The notes beneath the pieces are model-generated. The model did not search any database. It saw nothing but the letters and a program-made list of their open reading frames with translations, and had not been told where the DNA came from. Shown here one piece after another: positions 1 to 10,085 of a stretch of 64,000 nucleotides of DNA. Positions within the stretch are counted from its first letter, which is position 1. Every line of letters starts with the position of its first letter. This DNA is from Bryopsis sp. KO-2023. Its lineage: Eukaryota > Chlorophyta > Ulvophyceae > Bryopsidales > Bryopsidaceae. The position numbers were made by a program, and so were the translations under genes. The stretch is from NCBI GenBank assembly GCA_030272585.1, contig BSYQ01000008.1, forward strand, positions 4,774,001 to 4,838,000, read 5' to 3'.

Positions 1-205
1 ACCACTGCAACAGTTACAACAGCCACTACAGCCGCCAGACTGCAGACAGACACAGTACTGCAGAACTGTGAGGGCCCACCGCCTGCCTTGCGCACCCATT
101 TGTTGGTCACACTCAACAAAACCAACTCCCTTTGCAACTCTGCAACTGTGGGAGCTACCATTTCTGGCTCCTCGGTCTGACCTCCGACCAAGTCTTGAAC
201 CTCAA
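1..205 (-). CDS. Element I gag-like ORF, internal part (runs off left edge)
   Basis: On the minus strand an open frame enters at 205 and has no stop down to position 1. It continues the frame that begins with ATG at 41463-41461, so element A interrupts codons about 9-11. A second in-frame ATG lies at 161. The visible part is acidic then Leu/Val-rich, as expected of a gag N-terminus that may form a helix or coiled coil. No zinc knuckle or conserved domain is in view. Assignment as gag rests on its position directly after the LTR, primer binding site and leader. Confidence 0.5.
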
Positions 206-824
206 TGTAACGGTTGGTTATCGCAGCACTCGAGCTGGAACTACAAGAGTAGTTGCCATGCTTCCTGCAGCTGAAAAAGGGAAGGTTGCAAGAGTGCAAC
301 GTGTAGGAGCAGCGTGCGAGAGTGCGGCGTGTAGGAGTGCAGCGTGCAGCGGTGCAGCGGTGCAGCGTGCAGCGGTGGATGCAGCGTGCAGCAGTGCAGC
401 GGTGCAGCGGTGCAGCGGTGTAGAGGTGCAGAGGTGCAGAGGTGCAGAGGTGCAGAGGTGCAGTAGTGCGACACCCTTGGAGTCACGACTACAACCAAGC
501 TCGATGGAGTTTGATGGATGATGATGTGGCAGCCATCAAAGTCGAGTTGTCAATTGGACGTGTGAGTTCTCGTGGAATAGGGGCACGTTCACAGTTGAGG
601 TGGCAAGGAGATGTGTGAATTCCTAGTGAATAGTGACACGTCGACAGGAACAAGGGTTTGATGCGCTGTGGCGCTAGGGTATAAGAGTGTGGAAGGAAAA
701 GGTCGTTGTATCTTCTTTATAACTTTATTCGTGTAAGGAAGTTCTATCTAACGAGACGCTTGAGGAAGGCACTCGTCCTCCTCTAGGAGGGCGAGGGGAC
801 CTTGAAAAAAGTAGCCTCGTTTCA
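206..824 (+). repeat. Element A 5' LTR
   Basis: The repeat is 619 bp, matches 40812-41430, starts TGTAACGG and ends GTTTCA. Positions about 300-470 are a GTGCAGCGG/GTGCAGAGG minisatellite that also gives rise to spurious ORFs on both strands. A TATAAG box lies at 680-685, so transcription should start near 710. Confidence 0.92.
680..685 (+). promoter_or_regulatory. Candidate TATA box in element A 5' LTR
   Basis: TATAAG lies about 140 bp before the LTR end, a usual place for the U3 promoter of an LTR. The same box is at 41286-41291 in the 3' LTR. Confidence 0.45.
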
Positions 825-825
825 T

Positions 826-837
826 TGGTTTCGGAGC
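826..837 (+). other. Element A primer binding site
   Basis: TGGTTTCGGAGC lies one base after the LTR end and would pair with a tRNA 3' end GCUCCGAAACCA. The same 12-mer occurs in elements B, C, D, E, F and I. Confidence 0.85.
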
Positions 838-3800
838 GAAGGCGCAATAAGTGTTACTTATTGTGCGACCCTGTGTGGCAAAGTGGAGTAAGGGGTCTAA
901 GAGCAGCGCTAATGGTGCGACCACAAGAGCAGAACGCGAGCAGCTATGGAAGCTACTGAAGTATGGACTACTGAGACGCTGGAGAAGAGCAGCGTTGCAA
1001 AGAAAAGAGGTTACCCACCACTGTCGACCCTTTGGACTAGGGTGGGGAAAGCGATCTGCAGTGGTGATGGTCGTGCCAGCGAAAGCGTGCTTTGAAGAAG
1101 CCTTGAAAAGGTGATCGCCAGCGAGGACGACAAAGAAGACGGCCCAGGGCCGAACCTGTCGTCTCCGACTATTGGTGTTCGAGTTCGTTGAACGACGAAG
1201 AGACTTGACCAAGGCTGCACTAAGTAAAAGTGACGTATGAGCATGGCAGCGCAAGTTCGTGGAAGCCCAACAGTGTGACCTGCCAAGAGAGTCGCAGGTC
1301 GTGAGGAACGACTGCGGAGTGTGAGCCAGCAGCTTTCGTTTCACCAGCAGCAACTGGAGCCGAGTGTGAGCCAGCAGTTTTCGTTTCACGAGCAACAACT
1401 GCAGCCTGCGTGGTTTTGGGGGCTGAGGTCGTACCATGACTAGTCGTCAGCGACGACCCCCCTTTTCTGACAGCAATCAACTCCAAGAGACTGGCTCGTC
1501 TAAGTCGAGTGGGTCGCTAGAGAGCGCCCACCCAGTCGCTAGGATCAGCGCAAGGCTGACAAGCGAAAGATCTCACACCCTACAGGGGTAACCTAAGATC
1601 TGAGGTTTTCCTCTTTTGAGGATCCCGAAAAGGCAAAGCGGAAAAGCAGCTGTTCAGGCTTCGCTTAAGGTTCAAAGAGGTCGTTAGACCCTCTGGAAGC
1701 ACCTATTGGCTGGTCGCTATCGAGCGCCAGGTCAATGAGGCTTTGCTTGAGATCCAGAGAGGGAGTCGAACCCTCTTAAGCCACCTAACTGGCTGGTCGT
1801 TCTATTGTACAAGTCGAGGAGACTGTACACAACAGGGCAAACCTCCTTGGGAGGTGAGTTCGATATCGTTGGTGTTGAGAGTGCAGACGATTCTGCATGA
1901 AAACAAAGCGATTGTGGAGACACAAACGGAATCCCAATGAAGGGGATGCAGCGAATGTTACATGCAGCACATTGCAATTTCATTGCAATTACAGCAGATG
2001 CAGATGTTGCGATGGAAGCGCAACGACGGAAGAAAGTGGCAGGCGTAAGCCTCGCCTCGGACGCGAAAAGACGGAGTTACAGAAGGCGTTTGGACACTGA
2101 CAAGAGTGCAACGCCCTGAGAACACAGGCGCAACATTATCACGAGTGATAAAAGTTGCAGCGCATTGAAACAGCATTTTGCAGGAAGTGCGCAAAATGCA
2201 GGACGAATCGACACAGAAAATTCGATCGAATGTTGATCGAACAGTTGCAGCGCGACGCCGCAGTTGCTACTGATAGCCTGACGGTTGATTGCATGGCGAT
2301 GGAGCAAAAGGATTGTCGAAATAGTTCGATTGAACTAGACAGCTACTCAGAGGCAGCGACAAGTCTTCTATTGTGCTATGTTTCGAAGATCACTGAACTG
2401 AGCCACACCACTCGAAGGTGGAATGTGCAGTCGACTGTGTTGATGCTAAGTGAGCGCTTTTGGCAAAGACTTGAGCAGCTTGTGCGTGGAGAAACGAATC
2501 TCACGCGCACCATTGATGGAAAGTGACCCAAGTGCAAAAGCGAACTGCATCAGACTGCGTCAGTTGGGAGTGACACAAGCGCAAAGGCAAACTGCAGAAG
2601 ACTATGCAAGTTTGGATTTCGACCTCTGAGGAGAGAAGTGTGACCAGGCGCCAAGCAAAACACGCCGCATCACCTGCAAGTGATGCCGGGCTGATAAGCC
2701 AAGCAACAGCAGCGTGAGAGTTTTGATGAGACGATTCTCAGAGAGGGTGAGAAGCGTGACTGCAAGGAATGCAGTCGTCAAGGTGTTACAATTGGAGGCA
2801 TTGCCGCAACTGGCACAAATGAGGGCAGCAAAGACAAGAGAGCCCCAACGAATGTTGCAATCAATCCGATTGTTAATGTTGCAGACATACATCGAAGTTG
2901 GCATCGACGACAACACAGTGAACGGAACAAGTGCGAATGATAATGAAGTCAATGATGAGACTGTGGTTGAGGTAGCGCACCGACACACACGAGAGAACCT
3001 CTTGAACGAGGATGCTGTTGAAGCACTATATGTGATACCCACTGGGATCAAGCGTGCGATCAAGAATGGATGTTACCTCGGGTGCATCTGGGGATACCAC
3101 AACGAATTCATATTGACTGCAGCATCTACTGCCAGCAGATTTCGCAGTTCGAACTGAGTTGAACATGCCGCAGCCATGACGTGTTGTTTACATGAACACA
3201 TGAAACAATACAGCCAATGTGTATCACATTGACTGCAACATACATTGGAGTGTATGATATGGCAAATATTGCAACGAATGCCAAGGCAAATATCAGAGTT
3301 ACTGATGTGGAGAAGATCACATCGAAATGCTGAGTCAATACCATCTACACTTGCACAAGAGGATGCACATCAAGTGGAAGAAGATCATTATTACTCAAGG
3401 AGACATGCAACAAATGCCACAGGAGCTGTTGAGTAATAATTCTGAGTGTGCTACAAGGCAAAGAATGATCTTCCCTCGGAGATGTTGCTGCAATACAAGA
3501 GTTGCAGCAAGAGAGCACCCATTGGATGCAAAGTGACTCATGTTTATCCAGCAGTAGGAGTCAGAGGACATGACTTGCTGATGCTGAACCTCTTCTTCAA
3601 GAGTTTGAGATGAGTTTGGTGGTATTGTCATCAGATTGAATGAATGCATTGGTCTTTTCGAAATTCGATGCAGAAAATGGACAGATTTTTATAAATCAAG
3701 GCAGAGAATTTGTTTCTCTTTTTGCATTTGATTATACTCACAGATATGGGAAGAAAGAGATACCTTTTCACCACTTGCTGAAAAATTTGGATAGCAAATA

Positions 3801-4823
3801 CAAATTTCTGAATGGTTGATGAACTGAGAAGAAAAGAAGTGATCAGGGGATTAATCTCTTTCATGCATTTATTTCATATGAGAAAAAAAAAAAAAAAAGA
3901 GGAATGATCTGATTACTGATGGAAATTTCAGGAGGAAAATGATTTTCTTTTGAAGGTTTCGGGTCATGTGAAAGGTGTTTTAGGCAGAAATCTCTCTGTG
4001 GAGTTTTCTGGTTTGATATTGTTGATAATGGAACTATATTGGAGTCCGATGTGGTGGAAAATGGTAAAGGATTTTTGAAAGCTTGTGTTGAATGACAGCT
4101 CTGGAAAATACATGGGCTGTGCATTGAAATCCAGTCAAGGACCATGATTTGGTAGATGATATTAAGGAGGATCAAGTTTGTGCACCAGCCAAGGAGGGCT
4201 GAGGCTGACCTAAGAAAGGAAGGTCTCTTCAAGAAAAAGAAGGGCACATGTCCCCACATCTGGATGGGATAGAAAAGTCTATGAGGTGGAGAACGAGGAT
4301 TGGAGAAACGATTGCGATCCGGCTGTTGTTTATGACAGAATGTTGTGAGACTTCTGGAGATACAAGAGGACATCAAGCTTGCGAATCAGTTGATTCGAAT
4401 TTGTATTTGCACCAGTGGCAGAAGGTTGCTTATCCTAAAGGCAACACCTCTGGTGGCAAATAAACTGGAGGTGAAAGGAGTGGCTACAGCAAGGCCAAGA
4501 ATACCCCAGTTGCTAAAGGAAAATGGCCAGAAAAATCGACAGTTCAAGGAACTTGTGAACTGCCGGCTCATGTTGATATGAGCTGATGTATGAGGGTCAA
4601 CAGCTTGAGCAAGAGACCCAAGTGGATCGCAGCCCAAGAATATATCGATGCCGTTTCTGCCAACGACACAAAAAGATGATTGTATTCACGGTGGTGAGAG
4701 CAACCAGTGGCATCAAAGATTTCTGGTGGTGAAGCAGCCAAAGGTTTATGGTGTCCACCTCAGAACTTCTGAGTCAGAAGGACATCGGAAGAAGATGCGA
4801 GCTTTGGTGCATTGTGATGCAAG
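838..4823. other. Element A interior, left half, no recognisable genes
   Basis: About 4 kb between the primer binding site and the B insertion. Scattered open frames are short, mostly lack good starts and resemble no retrotransposon protein. It holds a short poly-A run near 3885-3898 and an A/T-rich stretch around 3650-3900. It is best read as non-coding interior of a large non-autonomous element. Confidence 0.6.
2726..3157 (+). CDS. Unrecognised ORF in element A interior
   Basis: An open frame of about 143 codons from the first ATG at 2726. The product is mixed charged and hydrophobic with no motif I recognise, no signal peptide and no zinc-binding cluster. No repeat or second copy supports it. 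It may be chance or the eroded relic of an accessory gene. I list it only because it is the longest forward frame in this part of element A that does not overlap an LTR. Confidence 0.15.
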   Translation: MRRFSERVRSVTARNAVVKVLQLEALPQLAQMRAAKTREPQRMLQSIRLLMLQTYIEVGIDDNTVNGTSANDNEVNDETVVEVAHRHTRENLLNEDAVEALYVIPTGIKRAIKNGCYLGCIWGYHNEFILTAASTASRFRSSN

Positions 4824-4828
4824 CTCAA

Positions 4829-5000
4829 TGATACGTTCGCACTCATTTTGCAGTACGAGTGTGTAGTACGGGTTAGTACGGGTTCTAGGGGGTTAAGTTC
4901 AGAGAGAACACCTTGTAAAATTAATTCTCTGGTTTGTGAAAGTGTGTGACCCCAGTCTCAACTTCAGCAACGACTCACTAAAACCTACAGGGACCTAACA
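4829..5000 (+). repeat. Element B 5' LTR
   Basis: The short 172-bp LTR matches 36394-36565 with no difference seen. It contains a GTACGGGTTAGTACGGGTT direct repeat near 4868-4888. No clear TATA box is visible. Confidence 0.9.
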
Positions 5001-5002
5001 AC

Positions 5003-5014
5003 TGGTTTCGGAGC
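5003..5014 (+). other. Element B primer binding site
   Basis: TGGTTTCGGAGC begins two bases after the LTR end. Confidence 0.85.
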
Positions 5015-5502
5015 CGAAGCACCCTACCTGCAAGTCGAGTCTACTTCGTGGAAGAGATCGACAGGAGATTTTGCAGTCGAGGTGCAAAAGATCAGGGTCG
5101 GCTAGGTCGAAGAAGGTTTCCCCTCGTGTCTGGAACCTACTTCGTGTTGCTGCGCACCAACCAAACGCTGGACGAACGAGAACGCACGTTGCTGCGCTCG
5201 ATCATCCCTCCCAAAATCACAGGATCTATAGATCCTTGGACGCTACGACCACAGCACGGCGTAGTAGTACTTCCGTTTGTCGGAGAGTTGTCGACACTGC
5301 ACGCGGTTACCGCAGAGCGGACAAAACGAGTCTGCCAGCGGACGTTTCTGCGGACGAATACGTTTCCGCCAGAAATTACGTGCCAGAAACCGCTGCCAGA
5401 AACCGCTGACAAAGAGTGACCAATTAGTCACGTGGATTACCCGCCAACGGAATCCACCAAACGGACACGTGATTCTACCGCCGACGAATCAAGACATCCA
5501 CC

Positions 5503-6144
5503 ATGAGCGGACACGACGAGCAGCTATACCTGGAATACGGTATCGAAGACAATCAGCAAGAGCGCGACGCCCCAGATGGCCCGCCGCTATATCCGCTGAT
5601 CGTCGCCCAGGAATTACCTGCTGTCGGACTGCCGATACAAGCAGAAATGGACCGGCCATTACAGGCATACGGTATCCCCGCGCACCCGGACATGGTGGAG
5701 GAAGCAGGCGATGAGGAAGCGGACATTGGCCCGGAGTTTGATGAGGAGATGGAAGAAGAGCCAGGAGTCTTCATCAATCAACAAACGCAGCACCTGCAAC
5801 AGAGCCAAGTAAACGTGCATAACCAGACCCTGCACGTGCACAACGATGGCCTGCAGGAGCGCGACCTCCATGAATCGCAAGAGCGGTTATACAGCCAATT
5901 GTCCGAGGAGGCTGCCCAGCGGACAGCCCAGGTCGCCGAGCACCTTGATAGTCGGATGGAGGGAGCTTGTTCAAGCATGGCTTCCCAAGTATATGATGTG
6001 TTGGACTCTACTCTACAGTCCCGCCATCACCAGATCGAAGGACAGCTCAGTGAAAGGTTGGATGAGCGGATACAAGATCTGGATGCTGCAGCCAAGGGGA
6101 GGCTCAGCCAAATGGAAGCTGGCTTGGCGAATATCCGTGATGTC
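5503..6144 (+). CDS. gag: Element B gag, N-terminal part (split by element C)
   Basis: The frame opens at an ATG in good context (CACCATGAG) after a 490-bp leader and runs 214 codons to the C insertion. It resumes in frame at 27625 after one GATGTC copy, giving a gag of roughly 988 residues. This part is acidic and rich in Gln and Glu, with a long amphipathic stretch around residues 100-210 that looks like coiled coil, consistent with capsid self-assembly. Without the rest it would end a few codons into the LTR of C, so the present locus cannot make full gag. Confidence 0.85.
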
Positions 6145-6681
6145 TGTAACCACAAATAGGGTATCCTTGACCGCTGGGGTCACCCCTGCAGCCGTACTTA
6201 ACGGTGGTGATGGCGTTTCTGCAGAACGGGAACGGCGGAAGTGGGGACAGCCCCTCTTGAAGTTGATCACACGGCCTTTGCCAGGCACCTTACTCAGGAC
6301 TCTTCACACAAGCTTTCTTACAACAATCAATAAAGGTCCAAACTCGAATAAACACAAAAGCCTCACCCAGAATGCCCAATAACCTAAGATCAGCCATTAA
6401 ATAGGCTGCCGCCTGACTCACCCTAGTCCCACTGATCACCTAGGATCCCACCTACTGATGGGGACTACCTAACCTATCAAGCCTAGCTGATCTTCCTAAC
6501 CTCCCTCAATCCCTTCCCTTAGTCTCTACCCCTAGGACCGTCCAACCTCGTCATTTCCGCAGCTGGACTGCTACTTCCAGACTGTGGCTGGACTGTCCTA
6601 ACTACCCCTCCTCTACCCGATAGCACTCTGGCCTTGACCAGTGTGACGAAAACGGTGGAGGCGACGTGGTTTGGGGTTACA
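6145..6681 (-). repeat. Element C 3' LTR with terminal GGTTACA extension
   Basis: The 530-bp repeat at 6152-6681 equals 27089-27618. On the element strand it starts TGTAACCCC. It then ends in GGTTACA (6151-6145), which is not found at the LTR/primer-site junction of the 5' copy. A TATTTAA core-promoter-like motif near 6396-6402 is shared with element D. Confidence 0.88.
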
Positions 6682-6690
6682 GCTGTAACC
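6682..6690 (-). other. Element C internal GGTTACAGC nonamer between polypurine tract and LTR
   Basis: On the minus strand GGTTACAGC directly precedes the LTR start TGTAACC, forming the perfect palindrome GGTTACAGCTGTAACC (6675-6690). Its first seven bases reappear as the outer right end of the element. The same arrangement occurs in D (17115-17123) and, with one base changed in the LTR half, in E (42798-42806). Confidence 0.85.
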
Positions 6691-6704
6691 ACTCCCCTCC
6701 TCCC
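6691..6704 (-). other. Element C polypurine tract
   Basis: GGGAGGAGGGGAGT on the minus strand, immediately before the GGTTACAGC nonamer. It should prime plus-strand DNA synthesis. The identical tract is at 17101-17114 in element D. Confidence 0.8.
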
Positions 6705-7567
6705 TGAACTTTTGTCCCCAAAAGTTTTAACATCCCCTCCCCTCTTTTCTGAACTGTTTCTGTGTCTAGACTTCCATTTTCAAGATAACTAGGGTCAGAA
6801 CTGTTGGAGAAGTGGTGAATAGAAAGACCTAACTGCCTATTCAACCACTAAGTCCACAGATGCAGTGTCCCCAGTACTACAGAACAAGTGCTAAGTGCCA
6901 GTATGTTGGGATCCAAAATAAAAGTTTTTTTTTTTTTTTTTTTTCTCTCTTTTTTTTTTTTCAATTATCACTTTCTACACAACAGGAAAAATGTCTGTTA
7001 ACCTTGATAACACAAGCACAACACAATCCACAGCTGTTCTGTCAGCTTGTTCACTTCATCCCTAGAAATACTGAGCAACCTGCCTTCTCAGCAGCAAGCT
7101 TGTTCTCTTTTTTTTTTTTCTTTTCCAGGTCCAATAACCAGAGGTTTCTGTTTGTTTATTTTCCCCCCCCCCCCCTTTTTCATGCCTTCCCCCAAAAAGA
7201 TACCTATCCCATCAGACACCCACTCCTGCCACAGTGTTTTACTGCCTGCCCACTTCAGCAGCAGACAGTCTGTTCTCTAACCCTCATAGCAACTTGAAAT
7301 CATGTATCAAAAAGATTTAAGAAAGAACCCTGAACTCTGAACTCTTACTCTCTCTTCCTCACTTCCTTTTCTTTTCCATTCTTACTGGTCCAATCCAGTT
7401 CAGCTACTACTTTTCTTTGGGAAGGCTGTCTCTATAGCCATTCTCATGAAAACCAATAAAACAAAAACAAATAAAAACAATAAAAACAAAACAAACAGTC
7501 ACCCCTCCCCTCTTTTCTTCCTTTTTCTTTTTTTTTTTTTTTTTTTTCTTTTCACCTTCCCCCCTTT
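6705..7567 (-). other. Element C 3' untranslated region with purine tracts
   Basis: Between the stop of the last ORF (7568) and the polypurine tract. On the element strand it contains several long A or A/G runs and a G run (complements at about 6926-6960, 7110-7122, 7164-7177 and 7528-7552). No coding capacity is seen. Element D has shorter A-then-G runs in the same position. Confidence 0.6.
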
Positions 7568-9020
7568 TTAGGCTGTCGGCGGCGGCGGTGGTGGTGGTGG
7601 TGGCGGTCCTCCCTGACCTCCGCGACAGTGCTCCGGCGGCTCTCCTCCTGCTGCTGGATCGTCTGGACCTTCGTCTTCTCGGGGCCGCTTGGCTGCGCTG
7701 CCTCTCTCCAGGGGGATCTCGTCAGGGAACGGCCGACGGAGCTCGGGGTATCGCCCCCACATCTCCGCCGTCAGCGTGCGCCAGTATGCCGTCGTTGGGA
7801 AGTTTCTGGCTTCCGCTTCGCATCGCCAGCAGCGATTTTGGAAGACCTCGTCGGCGGTGATGCCAGGGCGATACTCCGGGATCCATGAAAGGTCCGCCGC
7901 CGGGATGTCCCCCAGCGTGAGTTCGCGTCCGCGGCAGAAGAGGTCGGGGCGCCGCAAGGCCACGAGGATGGCCAACACATCCTTGGCACACGCTTTCCAG
8001 GATTTTCCAAAGCGGTCTCGCGAGCAGTGTCGGTGGTGCCCGGGTGTGTTAGCAAACTTACAGGCGGTTGGGATGTACGCGTTGGAGCCGGGCGGTTTTG
8101 AACAACGGCTGCAACGCGTACCCATCCCTGGAGTGCCGCCGCCGCTGCTCTGGCCGTGCTGTCCCTTTCCATCACCCGGTGCTGTTCCGTCTGGGGGCCC
8201 TTCGTCCTCGCCAGTCTCCGTATCCGTTCCTGAAAAATCCAAGACGACCTTCTTGAGCTTCCCTTTTCCTGAGGCGAGTCTAGTGGTTGGGCCCTTCCTT
8301 GGCGCTCCTCCCTTCGATGCTGGAGTCCCGCTTTGGCTTAATCCCGGGGTAGTTCCTGTGGGAGTTCCTGCTCCGAACGCGAATGGGGCTTGGACATTCT
8401 GGAACATCTGGAAGGGGCGTGGTGGCCGAGGTCCCGCCATGGGTGGAGCTGGTGGTCTGATTGGCCCTGGTGGCAGCAAGACGAGTTGGGAGGCTGGAGG
8501 CACTTCCTCCGTCGTTGGGAGTTCAGCTGGTGGATCCTGGGGTCCTGCTTGCTCCGCTTGGTGGGCAAACGGAACTGGATCAGGTTCCTCCACACGAGGC
8601 TGTGACACCCTCTCCTCCCATCCTCTCCGGTAATGCATCCCAGGCAGCGGCTGGTGTCCCGCCAACGATCGATCTCTTTCCTCCCTCTGCACCTCCGCCC
8701 ATTCCTGAGCCGACAGTGGCTGTGGATGTGGTGGGCTTCCTGGGATCACATCAGCTGGAGCTGGGGGTTCATCCTCTGGTGTTGTTGGCTGCTCCTCCCC
8801 CACTTTCTCCCCAGTCCCTGCTTCACTCCCAACCAATCCTGAGCCTTCCCCCACTGTGGTTTCCTCATGCTGCCCCCCTCCTGTGGCTGCTGTTGCTGCT
8901 GTGGCTGCTGTTGCTGCTGTGGCTGCTGTTGCTGCTGTGGCTGCTGTTGCTGCTGTTGATCCCTCCAGACCTCCTTGTCCAGGCTGATGGAGTGGCTGTT
9001 CTCCTGTTAATGTTGCTGTA
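7568..9020 (-). CDS. Element C last ORF, C-terminal part: zinc-ligand-rich accessory domain
   Basis: This is the C-terminal 484 codons of the integrase-containing ORF, joined in frame to 17723-19797 once element D and one GCTGTA copy are removed. It holds an Ala-Thr-Ala repeat encoded by 18-bp units (8880-8960), then Pro- and acid-rich spacer. A cysteine/histidine cluster follows (about 8029-8126): CSRC, 13 residues, C, then HHRHC. About 75 residues later there is a second pair, CWRC. The tail is poly-Pro. No catalytic motif is recognisable. The clusters resemble those in the post-pol ORFs of B and F. Function is unknown; zinc and nucleic-acid binding is inference. Confidence 0.75.
8880..8962 (-). 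repeat. 18-bp microsatellite in element C last ORF
   Basis: Roughly four and a half units of CTGTGGCTGCTGTTGCTG on the plus strand, encoding an Ala-Thr-Ala run in the element C protein. Confidence 0.8.
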
Positions 9021-9606
9021 TGTAACCCCAAACCACGTCGCCTCGACCAATTTTGTCACCTCCAGGGCTAGAGTGATATCGGGGGAGGGAATGCTGCTTG
9101 AGGCAGTCCCAGACGGATTACGTAGGGCTAGCAGTCACCCCGGGACAGTTCTGCCATAGCAGTTCCGCCACAGTTTAGAAGTAGCAGTTCAGCTACAGAA
9201 ATGCCTAGGTTGGACGTTCCTAGGGGTTGGTGCTGAGGGAAGGGATTGAGAGTGGTTAGGAAGATCAACTAGGCTTGATGGGTTAGGAAGTCTCCATCAG
9301 TAGGTGGGATCCTAGGTGATCAGTGGGACCAAGGTGAGTCAGGCTGCAGCCTATTTAAACGGCTGATCTTAGGGTATTGTACTTCTTCTTGGTGCGGATC
9401 TTCTTGTTGTGGTTTGAGTTCGGACTTTGGGTTGTTGTAAGAGAGCTTTGAGAAAGGGACCTGAGTGGAGAGTATTATTGTGAACCCGTGTGATCAAACC
9501 CAAGGGGCTGTCCCCACTTCTGCCGTTCCAGTTCTGTAAAAACGCCACCACAACCGTTAAGTCCGGCTGCAGGGGTGACCCCAGCGGTCAAGGCGACGCA
9601 ATTTGT
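9021..9606 (+). repeat. Element D 5' LTR
   Basis: The repeat is 586 bp, starts TGTAACCCC and ends ATTTGT beside the primer binding site, without the terminal GGTTACA of the other copy. A CCTATTTAAAC promoter-like motif lies at about 9350-9360, followed by a GGCTGATCTTA block also present in the C LTR. Confidence 0.9.
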
Positions 9607-9618
9607 TGGTTTCGGAGC
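9607..9618 (+). other. Element D primer binding site
   Basis: TGGTTTCGGAGC directly after the last U5 base. Confidence 0.85.
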
Positions 9619-10085
9619 CCAGGCGCGCACACTTTTTAGCTGTGCTGCAGCAGACGTGCACTACGGCTCTGGCAGTCGTTATAAGTGGGCAGTCTGGACG
9701 AGCAAGACCTGAGAGTGAGAAAAGAAGCGGAGTAAGCTCTTGCAAGAGTGAAGAGAAGGACCCACAGGGGTGGATACGTTTCAAAAGGGTACAAGGTCGA
9801 GCTTGGGTCGCTCACAAGGGTGAAGAGAAGGCGAAAAAGCTTTGTGGGTTTCGGGATCTTGTGGGATCTTAACCTAAGGTTAGGTCAGAACTGCTGTTGG
9901 GTCGCTTTTGTCTTGTTTGGGCTGCAGCAAGGTCGAGAACAAATACAAGAAAGAGTGACGAACTGCATAAGGTGGAAAAAGAAGCAAGGGCAGTACTTAT
10001 CCGAGGTTTGGAGGAGAACAGAGGGTAAAAGAGAAGGATCACGACCAGAAGGGAGACTTGCCACTCAGATCTGTGGCGGCGCTGA
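9619..10085 (+). pseudogene. Element D leader with remnant of gag N-terminus
   Basis: The first part is still similar to the start of the C gag (shared GTGCTGCAGCAG..CGTGC and GGCAGTCTGGACGA blocks) but the frame is broken. A short open frame at 9603-9872 reads across the primer site and stops. D has thus lost the N-terminal gag segment that C retains. Confidence 0.45.

Noticed and set aside
241-521. Cys/Thr/Pro-rich and Ala/Val-rich ORFs in the A LTR, repeated at 40847-41127
   Set aside because: They are translations of a GTGCAGCGG minisatellite inside an LTR.
748-1437. 229-codon minus-strand ORF
   Set aside because: It overlaps the end of the A LTR and the primer site, has no recognisable domain and is probably chance.
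7689-9159. Plus-strand ORFs of 232-314 codons
   Set aside because: They are antisense shadows of the element C last ORF.
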